64,000 nt of DNA from Selaginella moellendorffii. Lineage: Eukaryota; Streptophyta; Lycopodiopsida; Selaginellales; Selaginellaceae. The position numbers and the translations under genes were made by a program. The notes under the pieces are model-generated. The model was not told the DNA's origin and ran no database searches. It was given only the letters and a program-made list of their open reading frames with translations. Below, in pieces: positions 1 through 11,772 of this stretch; position 1 is the first letter of the stretch, and each line of letters starts with the position of its first letter. The DNA is taken from positions 1,533,566 to 1,597,565 of the forward strand of contig NW_003314271.1 in assembly GCF_000143415.4 (NCBI RefSeq), read 5' to 3'.

Positions 1-4
1 GCCA

Positions 5-1561
5 ATGGAGGGATACGAGGCGCCGGTGCCGCTGCGCTTGTCTCGGGACGATTTGAAGCGATTGCTGGAGCCCTTGAGCAAGGAGCAGCTTGTGGCACTT
101 CTCACCGACGCGTAAGGCCTCTCTTCTCTCTCTCGCTCGTTTCTTTCTCTTTCTTTTCTCTCAGATCATACCGGTACTCCACCTTTGTGCTTCGATTTGG
201 ATCCGAATTCCGCAAAGAGAGGGCAGCGATGGTGTTATGGTTTTACTTGTGGACTGGTTTTTTCTTGTTTCGAAGGACATTGGTGGAGTATTTGTGTTTG
301 ATTTGCTCCTCATTCTTCTTTTTTTCATCCTGGATTTTTCTGGATGGATTGACTGGGAATGCTTGTCCTTGTGGGTTTTTGTATCTGCAGAGGTTCTCAA
401 TACTCTGCGGTTGCAGATGATATTAGAGAAGTTGCGAGCAAAGATCCTGCTCATCGGAAGCTCTTTGTGCGTGGGCTGGCTTGGGAGACTACTTCACAGG
501 ATCTGCGTGAAGTGAGTGTTTTTTCATGCATGGGTTGGTGGCTGGCTTGAACATGAACTTGGTGTTCTTGGTCGTGCCATAGTCTTTAAAGTTTCTTTGC
601 TTCTCTCGCTGGATGCCTGATGCTCTTGCTGGATGCTTTGCAGGCTTTCGAGCAATTCGGGGAGATTGAGGAAGGAGCTGTGATCATCGACAAGGCCACT
701 GGCAAGTCGAGAGGATTTGGATTTATCACGTTCAAGCATATGGACTCGGCACAGAGAGCCTTGAAAGAACCCAGCAAAACGATCGATGTAAGTTTTTATA
801 TTCTCTTTGCCGAGGCATTTACACTCGTTGATCGATCTCCGCAGGGAAGGATTACGGTTTGTAACTTGGCCTCAGTGGGAACCTCAGGAAGCGGAGGCAC
901 CAACGATCAAGCGCAAAGGAAACTCTACATCGGGGGCTTATCATACGAGACCTCAAACGAGACGTTGTTAAACATCTTCTCGAAATACGGCGAGATAGAG
1001 GAGGGCGCTGTGGCCTACGACAAGAACACCAACAAATCAAGGTGAAACACTACTTCCCAGTCGATTTCCTCATTCCAAACTTACGAGCACGGCTTTGTTT
1101 TCCAGGGGCTTCGCCTTCGTCACTTACAAAACCGTGGAAGCAGCAAGGAACGCCATCGACGATCCCAACAAGACGATCGAAGTAAGTCACAGCTTTCTTG
1201 TCCTTTCTAGCGTGAGCGAACTTTTCTCTCCTCTCTCCAGGGACGCCATGTTATCGTCAAGCTGGCGGCCGAGGGCCAAAAAGAGAAAGCTCCACAGGTA
1301 TCGGCCCCGAGCCAAGGTCCGCAAGCACAGCCCGGCTACAACGTAGTGAATCCAAACATCCCAGCTTACGCGAGGCCACCGCCGCCGGGGACCATCTTGG
1401 GCTTCAGTCCGCACACCGCCGTGCCAGCTTACTCGGCTGCGTACGCTGGAATCGCGACCATGGCGTCGCAGTATACCCCGCAGTACGCTGGCGCACAGTA
1501 TGGAATTCCCGCTCCACAGCCCGGCCAGAATGGAACTGGGGGATACTACGCTCCAAATTAA
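5..1561 (+). CDS. Two-RRM hnRNP-like protein (UBA2-type), six exons
   Basis: Exons read as 5-111, 391-511, 644-787, 845-1041, 1106-1181 and 1241-1561, all with GT-AG introns and consistent phase, giving 321 residues. The N-terminus ([10 protein letters not shown]) resembles the start of plant UBP1-associated protein 2 (UBA2) proteins. RRM1 spans about residues 58-132 with RNP2 LFVRGL (60-65) and RNP1 RGFGFITF (99-106). RRM2 spans about 149-225 with RNP2 LYIGGL (151-156) and RNP1 RGFAFVTY (190-197). The tail from about 230 is rich in Pro, Tyr, Gly, Ala and Gln, as in many hnRNPs. The family consists of nuclear RNA-binding proteins that bind U-rich RNA and are linked to mRNA stability and stress responses; the exact role here is inferred. 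The ATG at 5 lies at the window edge, so an upstream start cannot be excluded. Confidence 0.88.
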
Positions 1562-1710
1562 CAACACTGGTGTAAATTATCAAAATGCTCTAAAAAGCTG
1601 AGTTTTGGCGCGAAAATTTGAATTGCCCCAAAGATCACGATTAGGGCTCTTGTATGCGAGGGTGGCACAAAATTGAAGAATTCCCTCATCCAAGACGAAT
1701 TGCTCTCGCC

Positions 1711-2532
1711 TTACTCGCAATCATGAGCTCGTCTTCTCTTGAGATTCACCTTGAACCTGAGCTCACCATACTGCTTGATGAGCTCCTCCACGCCCCCCAC
1801 CTGAAAGTTGAAGAGATCCACGCACACATTCCCCAGCCAAGCGGAAAGCTTGTTGAAGCCACCACACGCCACGATCATCTTTCCCGCTTCCAGGTCCTCG
1901 ACCAGCTCGTCGTACTTCTCCTGAACAAAAGGGCCATAGTGTTCGTCGAAAACAACATCTGGTGTGCTCGGATCCTTGTCCACCAGCGATTCCTACGAGA
2001 AGCACCCGAAACCGAGCAGTGCCTGCCACTCGTGCGCCAGCATCCGCGCATCAAACACCAGCCGCGCCTGCATCTTCAGCGATCCAACAAGTCCCGCTCC
2101 ACCCAAGAGACCACCTCTTGCCAAAACTTTCTCGATCCCGGGCCCTCGAATCTCGCGGGGTATGCTGGGCTTGGCCCTGATGTACTTAATCAGAGGCGGG
2201 CTAAACAGTCCTGCTGTTCTTGCCTCTTCCTGGACTGCTTCGATCGACGTTGGTCTCCTCTTGTAGCTGTCGACGCAAAGGCGAACGTTAACAAAGTGAG
2301 GTCGTCGTTCCAAATACCTTCGTAGAACGTCATGGCTGAGGTACGATGGCCTCTCGCGGACAATGGCATTGATGGCTGCATATTCACTCACACCTGACCT
2401 GCAAACCTGCTGGATCCTGTGGTCTAGCCTGCGTCCGCAACGCCGTAGAAGCCATCATACTGCCAAAATTGTCTAGAACTTGACCCCAAATCCCCGTCCC
2501 AAGAGCTTTTGCTTGAGCAGCTGCGTCGCCAT
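1711..2532 (-). pseudogene. Broken copy of LUP family (uncharacterised)
   Basis: This is a decayed relative of the intact LUP genes at 29048-29956 and 48557-49462. An ATG at 2532 opens a frame that stops after about 20 residues. Recognisable blocks follow: VNVRLCVDSYKRRPTSIEA and PLIKYIRAKPSIPREIRG in 1993-2391, then STPDVVFDEHYGPF and the end of the protein in 1711-1983. The blocks lie in different frames separated by small indels, and the region between the start and SEYAAINAIV is rearranged. The poly-glutamine stretch of the intact copies is absent. No function is known for the family. Confidence 0.8.
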
Positions 2533-2639
2533 CCCTGGAGCCCTAAAGAGAAGGAATCGCCATTAACTTTTTTTTTTGCGCTTTTCTCGTAGCGCGTAAC
2601 AGCGATGGCGCTGCGTAGTTTCCAGGGCGCGGCCATCTC

Positions 2640-3420
2640 TTTTTTTTCGCTAAAGAAGAAAGTTTCTTTGATTCACAGAGAGCCGCGAGGAGGACGAGGA
2701 CGTTAGCTCCCAAGCAGCGTGGCCATCCTCGTGAATTTCATCGTCCATGGCGGCCGTATGGTCGCTGTGGAGTCTAAAGCCCTACGACTCGATGGAAAGT
2801 GCGGTAAGGTCGTCTCTCTCTGCAAAGCTGGAAGTCTTTGTTTGGTATTTTTTTTCTTTTGAGCTAGCTATGTTTTGGTTCTCTGTGGCTTTCCAACCAC
2901 TCGAGATTCGGGCCAGCTCTCCAAATCTCAAGTGGTTGGAAAGCCACAGAGAAGAGCTGGTTTCTTGGGTGGAGCGGACCACTCGCTGGGAATAGGCAGC
3001 TTTCAGCAATCTGACAATTGGTTTTGCTAGACAAAGCAAACATCTTTAAATAATTTCTTTTCTTTCCTTGCGCAGCACGAGAGGCCTGCCTGCTGAAAAC
3101 TTACGACTATTCAAGCGAAGTTCACGGCCTTTTCACCGAGAGAGGTTTCTCTGGTTTCAAGCCGTTTACAGAGCGGCTCTTTGTAGAGCGTCTCTGCGAA
3201 TGATCGTCGGAGCTCTCAAAAACCAAAGCATCGTTGGCAGAGCACAGACCAAGGTCGGCCCTGGAACAACTGGCCACAGAGAAGCTGCGAGAAGAAGCCT
3301 GAGTTGGTGAAGTAGACGAAGAAACTTTTGTCACTCTCAAATGCAGTGTCTTCTGGAAAGTCTTTAATTGCATGTACCCAGTTGACCAATCTTTTTTTTT
3401 GGCAATAAACTTTCAACATT
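2640..3420 (+). repeat. Scrambled gene-derived repeat, family X copy 1
   Basis: The segment shares blocks with three other places: 22780-24240 (reverse), 30770-31470 (reverse) and 52010-53480 (same strand). Shared pieces include the acidic-linker exon region near 2690, the stretch following AAGCGAAGTTCACGGC near 3112, and the end GAGAAGCTGCGAGAAGAA near 3280. A block around 2728-2780 is inverted relative to the copy at 52800, and a short piece of the LUP coding sequence (encoding ELVSWVER) is embedded at about 2955-2985. No open gene survives. The parent gene is unidentified. Confidence 0.55.
2881..2951. repeat. Near-perfect 28-bp inverted repeat (hairpin)
   Basis: The left arm 2881-2908 begins CTCTGTGGCTTTCCAACCAC. 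The right arm 2924-2951 is its reverse complement with a single mismatch, separated by a 15-nt loop. It lies inside the scrambled repeat and next to a LUP-derived fragment. It could be a small foldback element or a chance product of local inversion; a small-RNA precursor is possible but unproven. Confidence 0.85.
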
Positions 3421-3452
3421 ATTTAATCAAATTAAAAGCTCTAAATTACTAT

Positions 3453-3622
3453 TGTGAGGGCTAAGTGTACGGCTACGATGCTGTATATTAATATTAGCAT
3501 AGTGGGATTTTGGTAGCTGTCGGATTGGTTTTAATTTAAACCACTCACTTCTATATATAAAATTTTTGGGCTAATTAATATGCATCTTTTCTGTATTCCC
3601 TTTTCATATTCCAATCACTCAC
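3453..3622 (+). repeat. 5' LTR of gypsy-2
   Basis: About 170 bp, matching the LTRs at 17743, 33666 and 45775. It starts TGTGAGGGCTAAG and ends CACTCAC. A TATA-like stretch (TATATATAA) lies near 3553. It is more diverged from its partner at 17743 than the two gypsy-1 LTRs are from each other, consistent with an older insertion. Confidence 0.85.
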
Positions 3623-3856
3623 ATTGGTGGAGATGAGAGGCATTTTTAATTGTCCTTAAGGAGTGGTTAAATTTGGGATTTTGGTTTAAATCTAGCTTTT
3701 GCATCATCTAGATCTAATTTTTTCCATTTCCTTTCTTTTATTCTTCTCTTTCAAGATTTTAGTTTAGATTTAGCTTTTTGCATTATTTAGATCTACCATT
3801 TCCTTTTAGCTTTTTGTCATTTTTCTTCTTTTGCTCTTTTTTTTCCGTTTCTCTTC

Positions 3857-3900
3857 ATGGCAGATCAACAACTCCTCATTTAACTCTAGAGCAGCAGTTG
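3857..3900 (+). pseudogene. gag start of gypsy-2, cut by LARD-3
   Basis: An ATG at 3857 begins a frame matching the first 14 or so codons of the gypsy-1 gag (common core LTLEQQL). It is broken at 3900, where the LTR of LARD-3 begins. Nothing of the capsid region remains downstream. Confidence 0.7.
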
Positions 3901-6900
3901 TGTGAGACACAAATCCCTAAGCCCCAAAGTGAAGCCGAAAGGGTGCCACGTGGTAGTGGCCGAAGCAAAAGCCAAACGAGCGTAACACATTTGGACTAAA
4001 AGGCTCCGATTTGAAAGGTCGAGAGCAAGAGTGGAACTCCCAACGGAGTGCTCAAGGAACGAGCATGAAGCGAGCAATAAGTGAGGCTCCAAAAAGGGAC
4101 CCAAAAGGACCAACACATGACATGTGGAAGTGTCCAACATAGAGTCCGAGGTGGACCCGAGAAGGAGTCTGAGATGGAGTCCGAGATGGAGTCCAAGAAG
4201 GACCCGAGATGGACCCGAGATGAAGTCCGAGATGGACCAAAATGGAGTCCGAGATGGACCCGAGATGGAATCCGAGATGGAGTCCGAGAAGGACCCGAGA
4301 TGCAGTCCGAGATGGACCCAAGATGGAGTCTGAGGTCGAGACTGAGACCAGGACCGAGACCAAGACTGAGACCGGGACCGAGACCGAGATTGAGACCGGA
4401 ACTGAGACCGAGACCGAGGCCGAGGCCGAGTCCGAGTCCGAATCCGAGTTCGAGTTTGAGAGGGTGAAAGCCCAAAGCGTTCGTCTCCCAATCCCTAGGG
4501 GGTTTGGTGAGCTCCAAAAGTATAGTAAAGGGGAGGACTACAGTAGAGCCAGTTTAGCCAGGAAAGGCCAGTTTGGCCCAGGAAGGTTGTACCCATTGTT
4601 GGGTGATGAGCTGCCCATTGAGAAGTCTAAAGCTAGAGTGAACACAAATCGACAAGTAGGGTAGCTTGGTGAAGTTTTCAAGAGCCGGCTCTAGTTCCCC
4701 CGGGAGATTGACTGGCCGATGCTCCCAGTCCAAGTATGGGTGGCACTACCTACTTGGATACCAGGCGTGGCTCAACAGAACCTCGCTCTAAGCCCATGGC
4801 TAAAGCACATAAAGGCGGAAGGCCAGGAGAGTACCCAAGTGGCTCGCATAAGGCCACGGTGTTCCGAAATGTTGCCCTAAAGTCCCAAACTGTGGAAAGG
4901 AAGAGGAGCAAACCTTTGGCATAGTGACAAAGTACATAGTCACATGGTGAGGAAGTCCCAAAGGGCATTGGGACTTAGTGGTCGGGCCTGTGGGCCTTGA
5001 TCTAGTGGCAGTGTTGGTGAACACGGCCATGGGTAGGACGGGACTTGGTTGGGACTAAAAGAGGGATAGTGGGGAAGGCTGTTTTCCATGTCGGTGGGCA
5101 TCCGAAGGATTCTAAAGAGTGGATCTGTGATGACCACTCATGGATGGTTGGCCCAGTCTTGGAGGGGCAGGACTGTGATGCAAGTGGTATTGGACCACTA
5201 GTGCGGCAAAGGTGATTGGGCATGGCTTTAGCGTAACAGGCTGCTATGTCAGTGGTACCTTTGAGTGTCGGTCAAGGGATCAGACATGTGGAGCACTTGG
5301 ACCAAGTGCAAAGGTTGAGTGGCGGGGATGCCATTCTCGGGGCTAGCAAGCCCAAATCCGAAATAGAACTTATGGAGGTTGTGAGTAAGACTCCTCCAAG
5401 TGGTCGAATGTGTGGTTAAGTGGTTAAAGTAGAATGGAAAAATTAATCACTTACAACTTGGTATCGGAGCTGTTCTTTAATCTAACTTTTATTGGTGCTG
5501 AAATATATCACCACTAGTGTTGGCATCGGAAGGTCCTAGGATGGGCTTGTCCTTGAGGAGTAGCAAGTCGGGAAGACATGGCTCTCCACTACAGTTCACG
5601 TGTGAACTTGTAGGCAAGGTGGTGGATAGAAAAGGGGCAATGATGGAATGACTTTGGGATCTTGGGAATAGTGTAAGGCTTTTCTTATTGAGTGAGGATG
5701 TGATCTAAATGAGCGTTTGATGCAGCAAACAGGCTAACATAGTTGTGGTAAACAACTATAGTTGGGATCACAAGAAAGATGCAAACTCTAAAACAAGTCA
5801 CAAGATTACCCTCATATAGTTGAGGTTAGTGCTCATAACTTTGAAACCGGAATTGATGACCATGGGAGGTCAAATACAGAAAAGGACACAAGTCCTCGAA
5901 ATGGTAACAGGGGCTACCTCTAATAAATGCTAGAACAACCCAAGGAGTTGGGGGTGTACTCAGAGGATGAGTTGGTATTCTCATCATATGGACAAGTGGT
6001 CTTAAGGGGCAAAAGGTTGCCCCAAGAGAACAAATCAAGTGTCGGAGTAACACTTGCAAAGATGGTCCTTGTGAGTAGGACTTGAATATAAGAAGTTGTA
6101 TTCTAGTGAGCTAGCACCTCAAAGGTAGGACCTCACGGGTCGTCGGATGATAAAGTCCAAAAAGCTGGGTGACTCAAATAAGAGTCAAGGAATAATCCTA
6201 AGGGATTGGTTGAAGCATTTGGACTGAGGTGGAAGCATTTGGATTGAGGTGTATAGTGCCCCATGAGGTATGAGGAGGATCATAAAATCCAAGTATGAAA
6301 ACAATAGGTATCTCATTGATGGCAGAATATGCCATACTAAAGTTGTGGGAAAGATGTTCCCAGAAGAAAGTAACTTTGGCTCAGAGTTGGGTGCAAACAC
6401 TATAGTGCGGTGTTAATGGATAGTTAGCATGAGGAACAACCATATTGGTCTTGGCAAAGACCTAAACACTAATAAGTAGTGTCATAAGGATAGGCTCGTG
6501 GGGCCAATGGTGTGGATACACCAAACGTGCCAAGGTGTGATACCTTAAGGTTATGTTAGTGGGTTCATAAAAACCCCTTGCCAAAGGGAATCCCAACGGA
6601 AATGGGAATGGCATAGCCTAAGCTGGAAGGCATGTGGTAGAGTGTGGTGACCAAAACAATGATGAAGGTGTGGAAGCACCAGCAATGAGTTATAGGACTT
6701 AACAACTATGAGGCAACTAAGCAAAAGGTGCAAAATAATTTGTTAAACTGGTAGAAGGTAACTACCCAAGACATCTTAATGACATAAGGAAGTTAGATAT
6801 ACCCTTATGCGGAATAAATTGTTTATGTTGTGATATAGTAAGTCAATGTCGTAAAAAGGAATGTTCATTGTCTAAGAGGCCATCATTTGGGACACCCAAA

Positions 6901-6968
6901 CACTTTAGAACACTAGGAGGTGGTGTTTGATGTCGCAAGGGCAATAAATAAGGCCCAAGGGACTAAAT
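3901..6968 (+). mobile_element. LARD-3: truncated non-autonomous LTR element
   Basis: A single LTR (3901-5455) begins TGTGAGACAC and ends CACTTACA, with a shorter hexanucleotide array at about 4140-4460. A primer-binding site TGGTATCGGAGC follows at 5459-5470. About 1.5 kb of interior is colinear with LARD-1 36344-37846. It then stops abruptly at about 6968, where gypsy pol sequence resumes, so the rest of the interior and the 3' LTR are deleted together with gypsy-2 gag and protease. No long open frame belongs to it. Confidence 0.85.
5459..5470 (+). other. Primer-binding site of LARD-3 (tRNA-iMet type)
   Basis: TGGTATCGGAGC lies three bases inside the LTR end. It is one base off the standard plant initiator-Met primer-binding site TGGTATCAGAGC. 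Confidence 0.8.
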
Positions 6969-9951
6969 CATACTTCCTTATGTTTCATCCATTCCTTTCA
7001 CTTTTGTACCTCTTTGTCCCTCTACTTGTACCTCTGTTTCCATTACTTTTGTTCCCCCACTATTTCCTCCTATGTTTTTATTTTGTTCTGCTCTTCCTTT
7101 TTCTGATCCCTTTGACGATCTTTGTGTCGCAGCGGTGGACCGGCTCATGAAGGAGTATTCTGATCTTTTTGAATTTGACCTATCGTCTGGGGCCAAGATT
7201 GCCACATGTCATCCAATTCCAACTGGGGATGCTCGTCCAATCAAGGTTTTCGTTTGTCGTCGGTCACCCAAGGAGATCAAAATTTTACGTGCAAATGTCA
7301 AGGAGATGTTGGAGAAGGGTGTTATTCAAAAGTCGTGGAGTCCTTGGGCATGTGAACCTTATCTTGTGACAAAGCCTGATGGGAGTATTCATTTCTGCAT
7401 CGACTATAGTACGTTAAACGAAGTGATGAATGTGTACCCTCTTCCTCACACTGTTGATCTCTTAAATCTTCTGGGGCAAAGTCGTTGGTTCACCAAGCTA
7501 GATCTTGCTTTTGGGTACTGGCAAGTACCGATGGCCAAAAAAAATATTCCTAAGACTTCTTTTCATACACTATTTGGTTTGTATAAGTTTTTGGTGATGC
7601 AGTTTGGTTTGAACAATACTCCAGCAACTTTCCAGCGGATGATGGACGAAATTCTTTGCGATATGCCAGAAGTGACTGCTGACTTCATTGATGATGTTTT
7701 GCTCCACTCGAAGGGGATGTGGGAGGAGCACATTTGTGATGTTTGTAAAGTGTTGGATTGGCTCCGTAACGTTGGTTTAAAGTTGAAGCGGTTGAAGTGC
7801 GTGTTTTGGTCCAAAGATACAACTTATCTTGGGTACCATATTTTTCGTGAGGGTTTGCAAGTTGATCTTGATAAACTTATGGTTATTCTAAATGTTCTTA
7901 CTCCGAAGTGTGTGAATGATGTACAATGCTTCTTGGGCAAAGTGTAGTATCTCGGTCTTTTTGTGATCACACTGCACCATTGCGAGCGTTGCTAAAGTCA
8001 TCAACATCATCTTTTATCTGGTCTTGTCAGATAAGTCCCATAACCTAGATTGTGAGCGGGCGTTCAGGGATCTCAAAGAGCTATTGACGACTCCTCAAGT
8101 TTTAGCATATCTTGACTACACTCGATCTTTTATTTTGCGTGTGGATGCTTTTGATATTGGTCTTGGAGGTGTGTTGATGCAAGAGAGCTCGAGTGTGCTT
8201 GGTTAGCGCCATCCTATTGTGTATATAAGCCATACATTACAACCAGCAGAAATGAACTACTCCACGACAGAGAATGAGTGTTTAGTAGCAGTTTGGGGTT
8301 TCGAGAAACTTCATCCATATTTACATGGTTCTTAGACGTTACTTGAAGGTGATCATGTTGATGTTACTTCATTATTGAAGCGGAAGAACTTGGTTGGTCG
8401 TACTGCTTGATGGGCTTTAAAGCTTCAAATATATGATTTTGATATTGTTCATCGCCTAGGGAGTTTTATGGCTGATGCTAATGCCCTTTCTCGAGCTCCT
8501 CTTCCTTCTCCATTCTTTTCTCATGTTTCTAACGAGCTTGTTGTTCTAGCTTCTGTGGATTTTTTAGACGAAGATTCTGTGCCGTTGACGGTTGCTATTC
8601 TTGACGTTCAGTATCCTTAAGGTGCAGAGCAAGATCTACCTTCTCTTGATGAGGTTTGTGAGGCTCAAAAGATTGAGCCATAGATTCGAAGGCTTCAAGA
8701 TGGGTTTGAGAATCTTACATCACTTGCTAGTGACTTGCCTTTCCGGCATTTACATTTTCAATATCGCCTTGAAGATGGCCTTCTTTATTTTATAGGGACG
8801 AATCTTGATGATCATTTACGGCTGGTGGTGCCTTTTATCTTTATTCTGCAGTTTCTCCATGCCTACCATGATTCTCCTATTCTATGTGGGCATATGGGAC
8901 ATTGTTGTGTAACCGAGAAGTTGCGCAAGTCTTTCTATTAGCCGGAGATGCGATGTGGTATGTGCGTAGCTGCGTTTGGTGCCAAACTCGTAATACTCCC
9001 CCTCAGGCTACGGAAGGACGGTTGGAGTCAATTGCAATTTCTCGTCCATTTGAGTTGGTGGCATTTGATCTTATGGGACCTTTTCCACAGTTGATTGCTA
9101 GCAATGAGTATATTATTATTGCTTCTGACTACTTGACTCATTGGGTGGAAGTTGGTACTCTTGCTAGCGCCTCTACAACTGCTGTTATATACTTCCTCCT
9201 CAATCGAGTGGTGTTCTAGCATTCTTGTCTAGAGTGGATTCTTTCGGATAATGGTCCCGCATTTATAGCTGAGGCATTTCATGTTTTGACATCTCGGTTG
9301 GGGATACACCACACTTTCACGAGTGCTTATCATCCATAATCAGACGGTATAGTGGAACGGCTCGTTCGGACATTCAAGGGGATGATTGTGAAGCATGTGA
9401 ACTTTCAGCATTCGGATTGGGATGGTTATTTGCCGTCTCATCGGTATGCATATGTCACAGTGGTGTAGGGTTTTGTTGGTGCTTCACCATATAAACTTTT
9501 ATATAGTCATGATCCAATATTACCAACGGAGCTGGGTTTACCTTCGCGATTGCCATGAGCTGCCGATGCTAAGTCATGGGATCAGTATTTGACGAGCATT
9601 CTTTCACTTGTCCGAGCGAAGTCTACTGAACACTTAGGCTGTGTACAAGTGGGACAACAACGGCAGTACAACTCTCATCATTGTCCACTTGCAAAATATA
9701 AAGTGGATGATTTGGTGTTAGTCCATTTTCCCCATCTTACGGTATGTGGTTTATCTAAGGGGCTCTTTGCGTTGTGGAAAGGACCATATCGAGTGTTGCG
9801 GCAAGTTGGACCACAAGTTTATGAGGTTCGACATGACATCCAATAGGCCAATCCTCCAAAGATTGTGCATGTGTAGCGGTTGAAACGCTTCATAGAAAGG
9901 GATCAGGAGCAGTTAATACCACCTACAGATCCACTAATGCCTCCTCCTAAC
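6969..9951 (+). pseudogene. gypsy-2 pol pseudogene (RT, RNase H, integrase)
   Basis: The sequence is colinear with the open pol frame 42716-45700. The reverse transcriptase part is still readable at 7072-7947, including FIDDVL (variant of the YxDD box) and FGLYKFLVMQFGLNNTPATF. RNase H, the HHCC zinc finger and the integrase core follow in pieces. Stops occur near 7946, 8205, 8334, 8408, 8619, 8681, 8939, 9219, 9229, 9338, 9468, 9557, 9845 and 9875, several at positions where gypsy-1 has CAG, CGA or TGG. The 3' end continues past LARD-2 at 17672. Confidence 0.88.
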
Positions 9952-11772
9952 TGTAAGCGACTAATTTTTCCATTCTACTTTAGTCACTTAACCACACCTT
10001 CGACCACTTGGAGGAGTTTCACTCACAACCTCCTTAAGTCCAATTCAGGACTTGGGACTTGCTAGCCCCAAGAATGGCATCCATGCCACTCAACGCTTGC
10101 ACCTGGTCCAAGTGCTCCACGTGTCCGGTCCCAAGACCGACACCCAAAGGTACCACTGACATCTCGGCCCGTTACGCTAAGGCCATGCCCCTTCACCTTT
10201 GCTGCACTAGTGGTCCAATACCACTTGCATCACCATCCCGTCTCTCCAAGACTGGGCCATCTGTCCACGAGTGGTCATCCTAGATCCACTCCTTAGCATC
10301 CTTAGGATGCCCACAGACCGGGGGAATTGCCTTCCCCAAAGTCCCTTTGTCAGTTCCTACCAAGACCCTTTCTGCCCCTGGCCGTGTTTGCCAACACTGC
10401 CACTGGATCGAGGCCCACAGGCCCGACCACTAAGTCCCACGGTCCTCTGGGACTTCCTCACCACACGACTGTATCCTTGGTCACTACCCCAGAGGACTGC
10501 TCCTCTTCCTTTCCACAGTCTAGGCCTTTGGGACAACATTTCGGAACACCGTGGCCTTACGCGAGCCACCTGGGTACTCTCCCCGCCTTTCGCCTTTAGG
10601 TGCTCTAGCCATGGGCTTAGAGCGAGGTTCCGTTGAGCCATGCCTGGTATCCAAGTAGGTAGTGCCATTCACACTTGGACTGGGAGCATCGGCCAGTCGA
10701 TCTCCCGGGGGAACTAGAGCCGGCTCTTGAACACTTCACCAAGCTACCCCGCTTGTCGGTCTGTGTTCACTCTAGTCTTGGACTTCCCAGTGGGCAGCTC
10801 ATCACCCAACACTGGGTCCGGCCTTCCTGGGCCAAACTGGCCTTTCCTGGCCAAACTGGCTCCACTGCAGTCCTCCCCCTACTATACTTTTGGAGCTCAC
10901 CAAACCCCCCAGGGTCTGGGAGACGAACGCTTTGGGCTTTCACCCTCTCAGGCTCCGGACTCGGACTCGGACTCGGACTCGGACTCGGACTCAGACTTGG
11001 ACTCGGGTTCGGACTCGGACTCGGGCTCGGGCTCGGTCTCGGCCTCGGCCTCGGTCTCGGTCTCGGTCCCGATCTCGGTCTCGGTCTCGGTCTCGGTCCC
11101 GGTCTCGGTCTCGACTTCGGACTCCATCTCGGACTCCACCTCGGACTCCATCTCGGACTCCATCTCGGGTCCATCTCGGGTCCATCTCGGACTCCATCTC
11201 GGACTCCATCTCGGGTCCATCTCGGACTCCATCTCGGGTCCATCTCGGACTCCATCTTGGACTCCATTTTGGGTCCATCTCGGGTCCACCTCGGACTCCA
11301 TCTCGGACTCCATCTCGGACTCCATCTCGGGTCCATCTCGGACTCCACTTCGGACTCCAGCTTGGGTCCATCTCGGGTCCACCTCAGACTCCATCTCGGA
11401 CTCCACTTCGGACTCCAACTCGGGTCCATCTCGGGTCCACCTCGGACTCCACTTCGGACTCCATCTCGGACTCCACTTCGGACTCCAACTCGGGTCCATC
11501 TCGGGTCCACCTCGGACTCCACTTCGGACTCCATCTCGGACACTCCCACGTGTCATGTGTTGGTCCTTTTGGGTCCCTTTTTGGAGCCTCGCCTTTTGCT
11601 CACTTTGTGCTCGTTCCTCGAGCACTTCGTTGGGAGTTCCACTCCCGCTCTTGACTTCTCAAGTCGGAGCTTTTGGTCCAAACGTGTTACGCTCGTTTGG
11701 CTCTCGCTTCGGCCACTACCATGTGGCGCCCTTCCGGCTCCACTTTGGGGCCTAGGGATTTTGTGTCTCACA
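9952..11772 (-). repeat. 3' LTR of LARD-2
   Basis: This 1.82-kb LTR is nearly identical to 15833-17666. It contains the hexanucleotide array at about 10950-11540, a CACGTG box at 11547-11552, and single-copy flanks shared with every LARD LTR in the window. Long open frames cross the array on both strands only because the short unit seldom forms a stop codon. Confidence 0.9.
10950..11540 (-). repeat. Hexanucleotide-based array in LARD-2 3' LTR
   Basis: In element orientation the array has three zones: a mixture of GAGATGGAGTCC and GAGATGGACCC units, then GAGACC-type hexamers, then pure GAGTCC hexamers. The strand is purine-rich with about one CpG per unit. It is a low-complexity array, not coding sequence. 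Confidence 0.9.

Noticed and set aside
90-515. 141-codon frame on the plus strand within the first intron of the RRM gene
   Set aside because: It overlaps a well-supported intron and exon 2 in a wrong frame; splicing gives the conserved RRM sequence.
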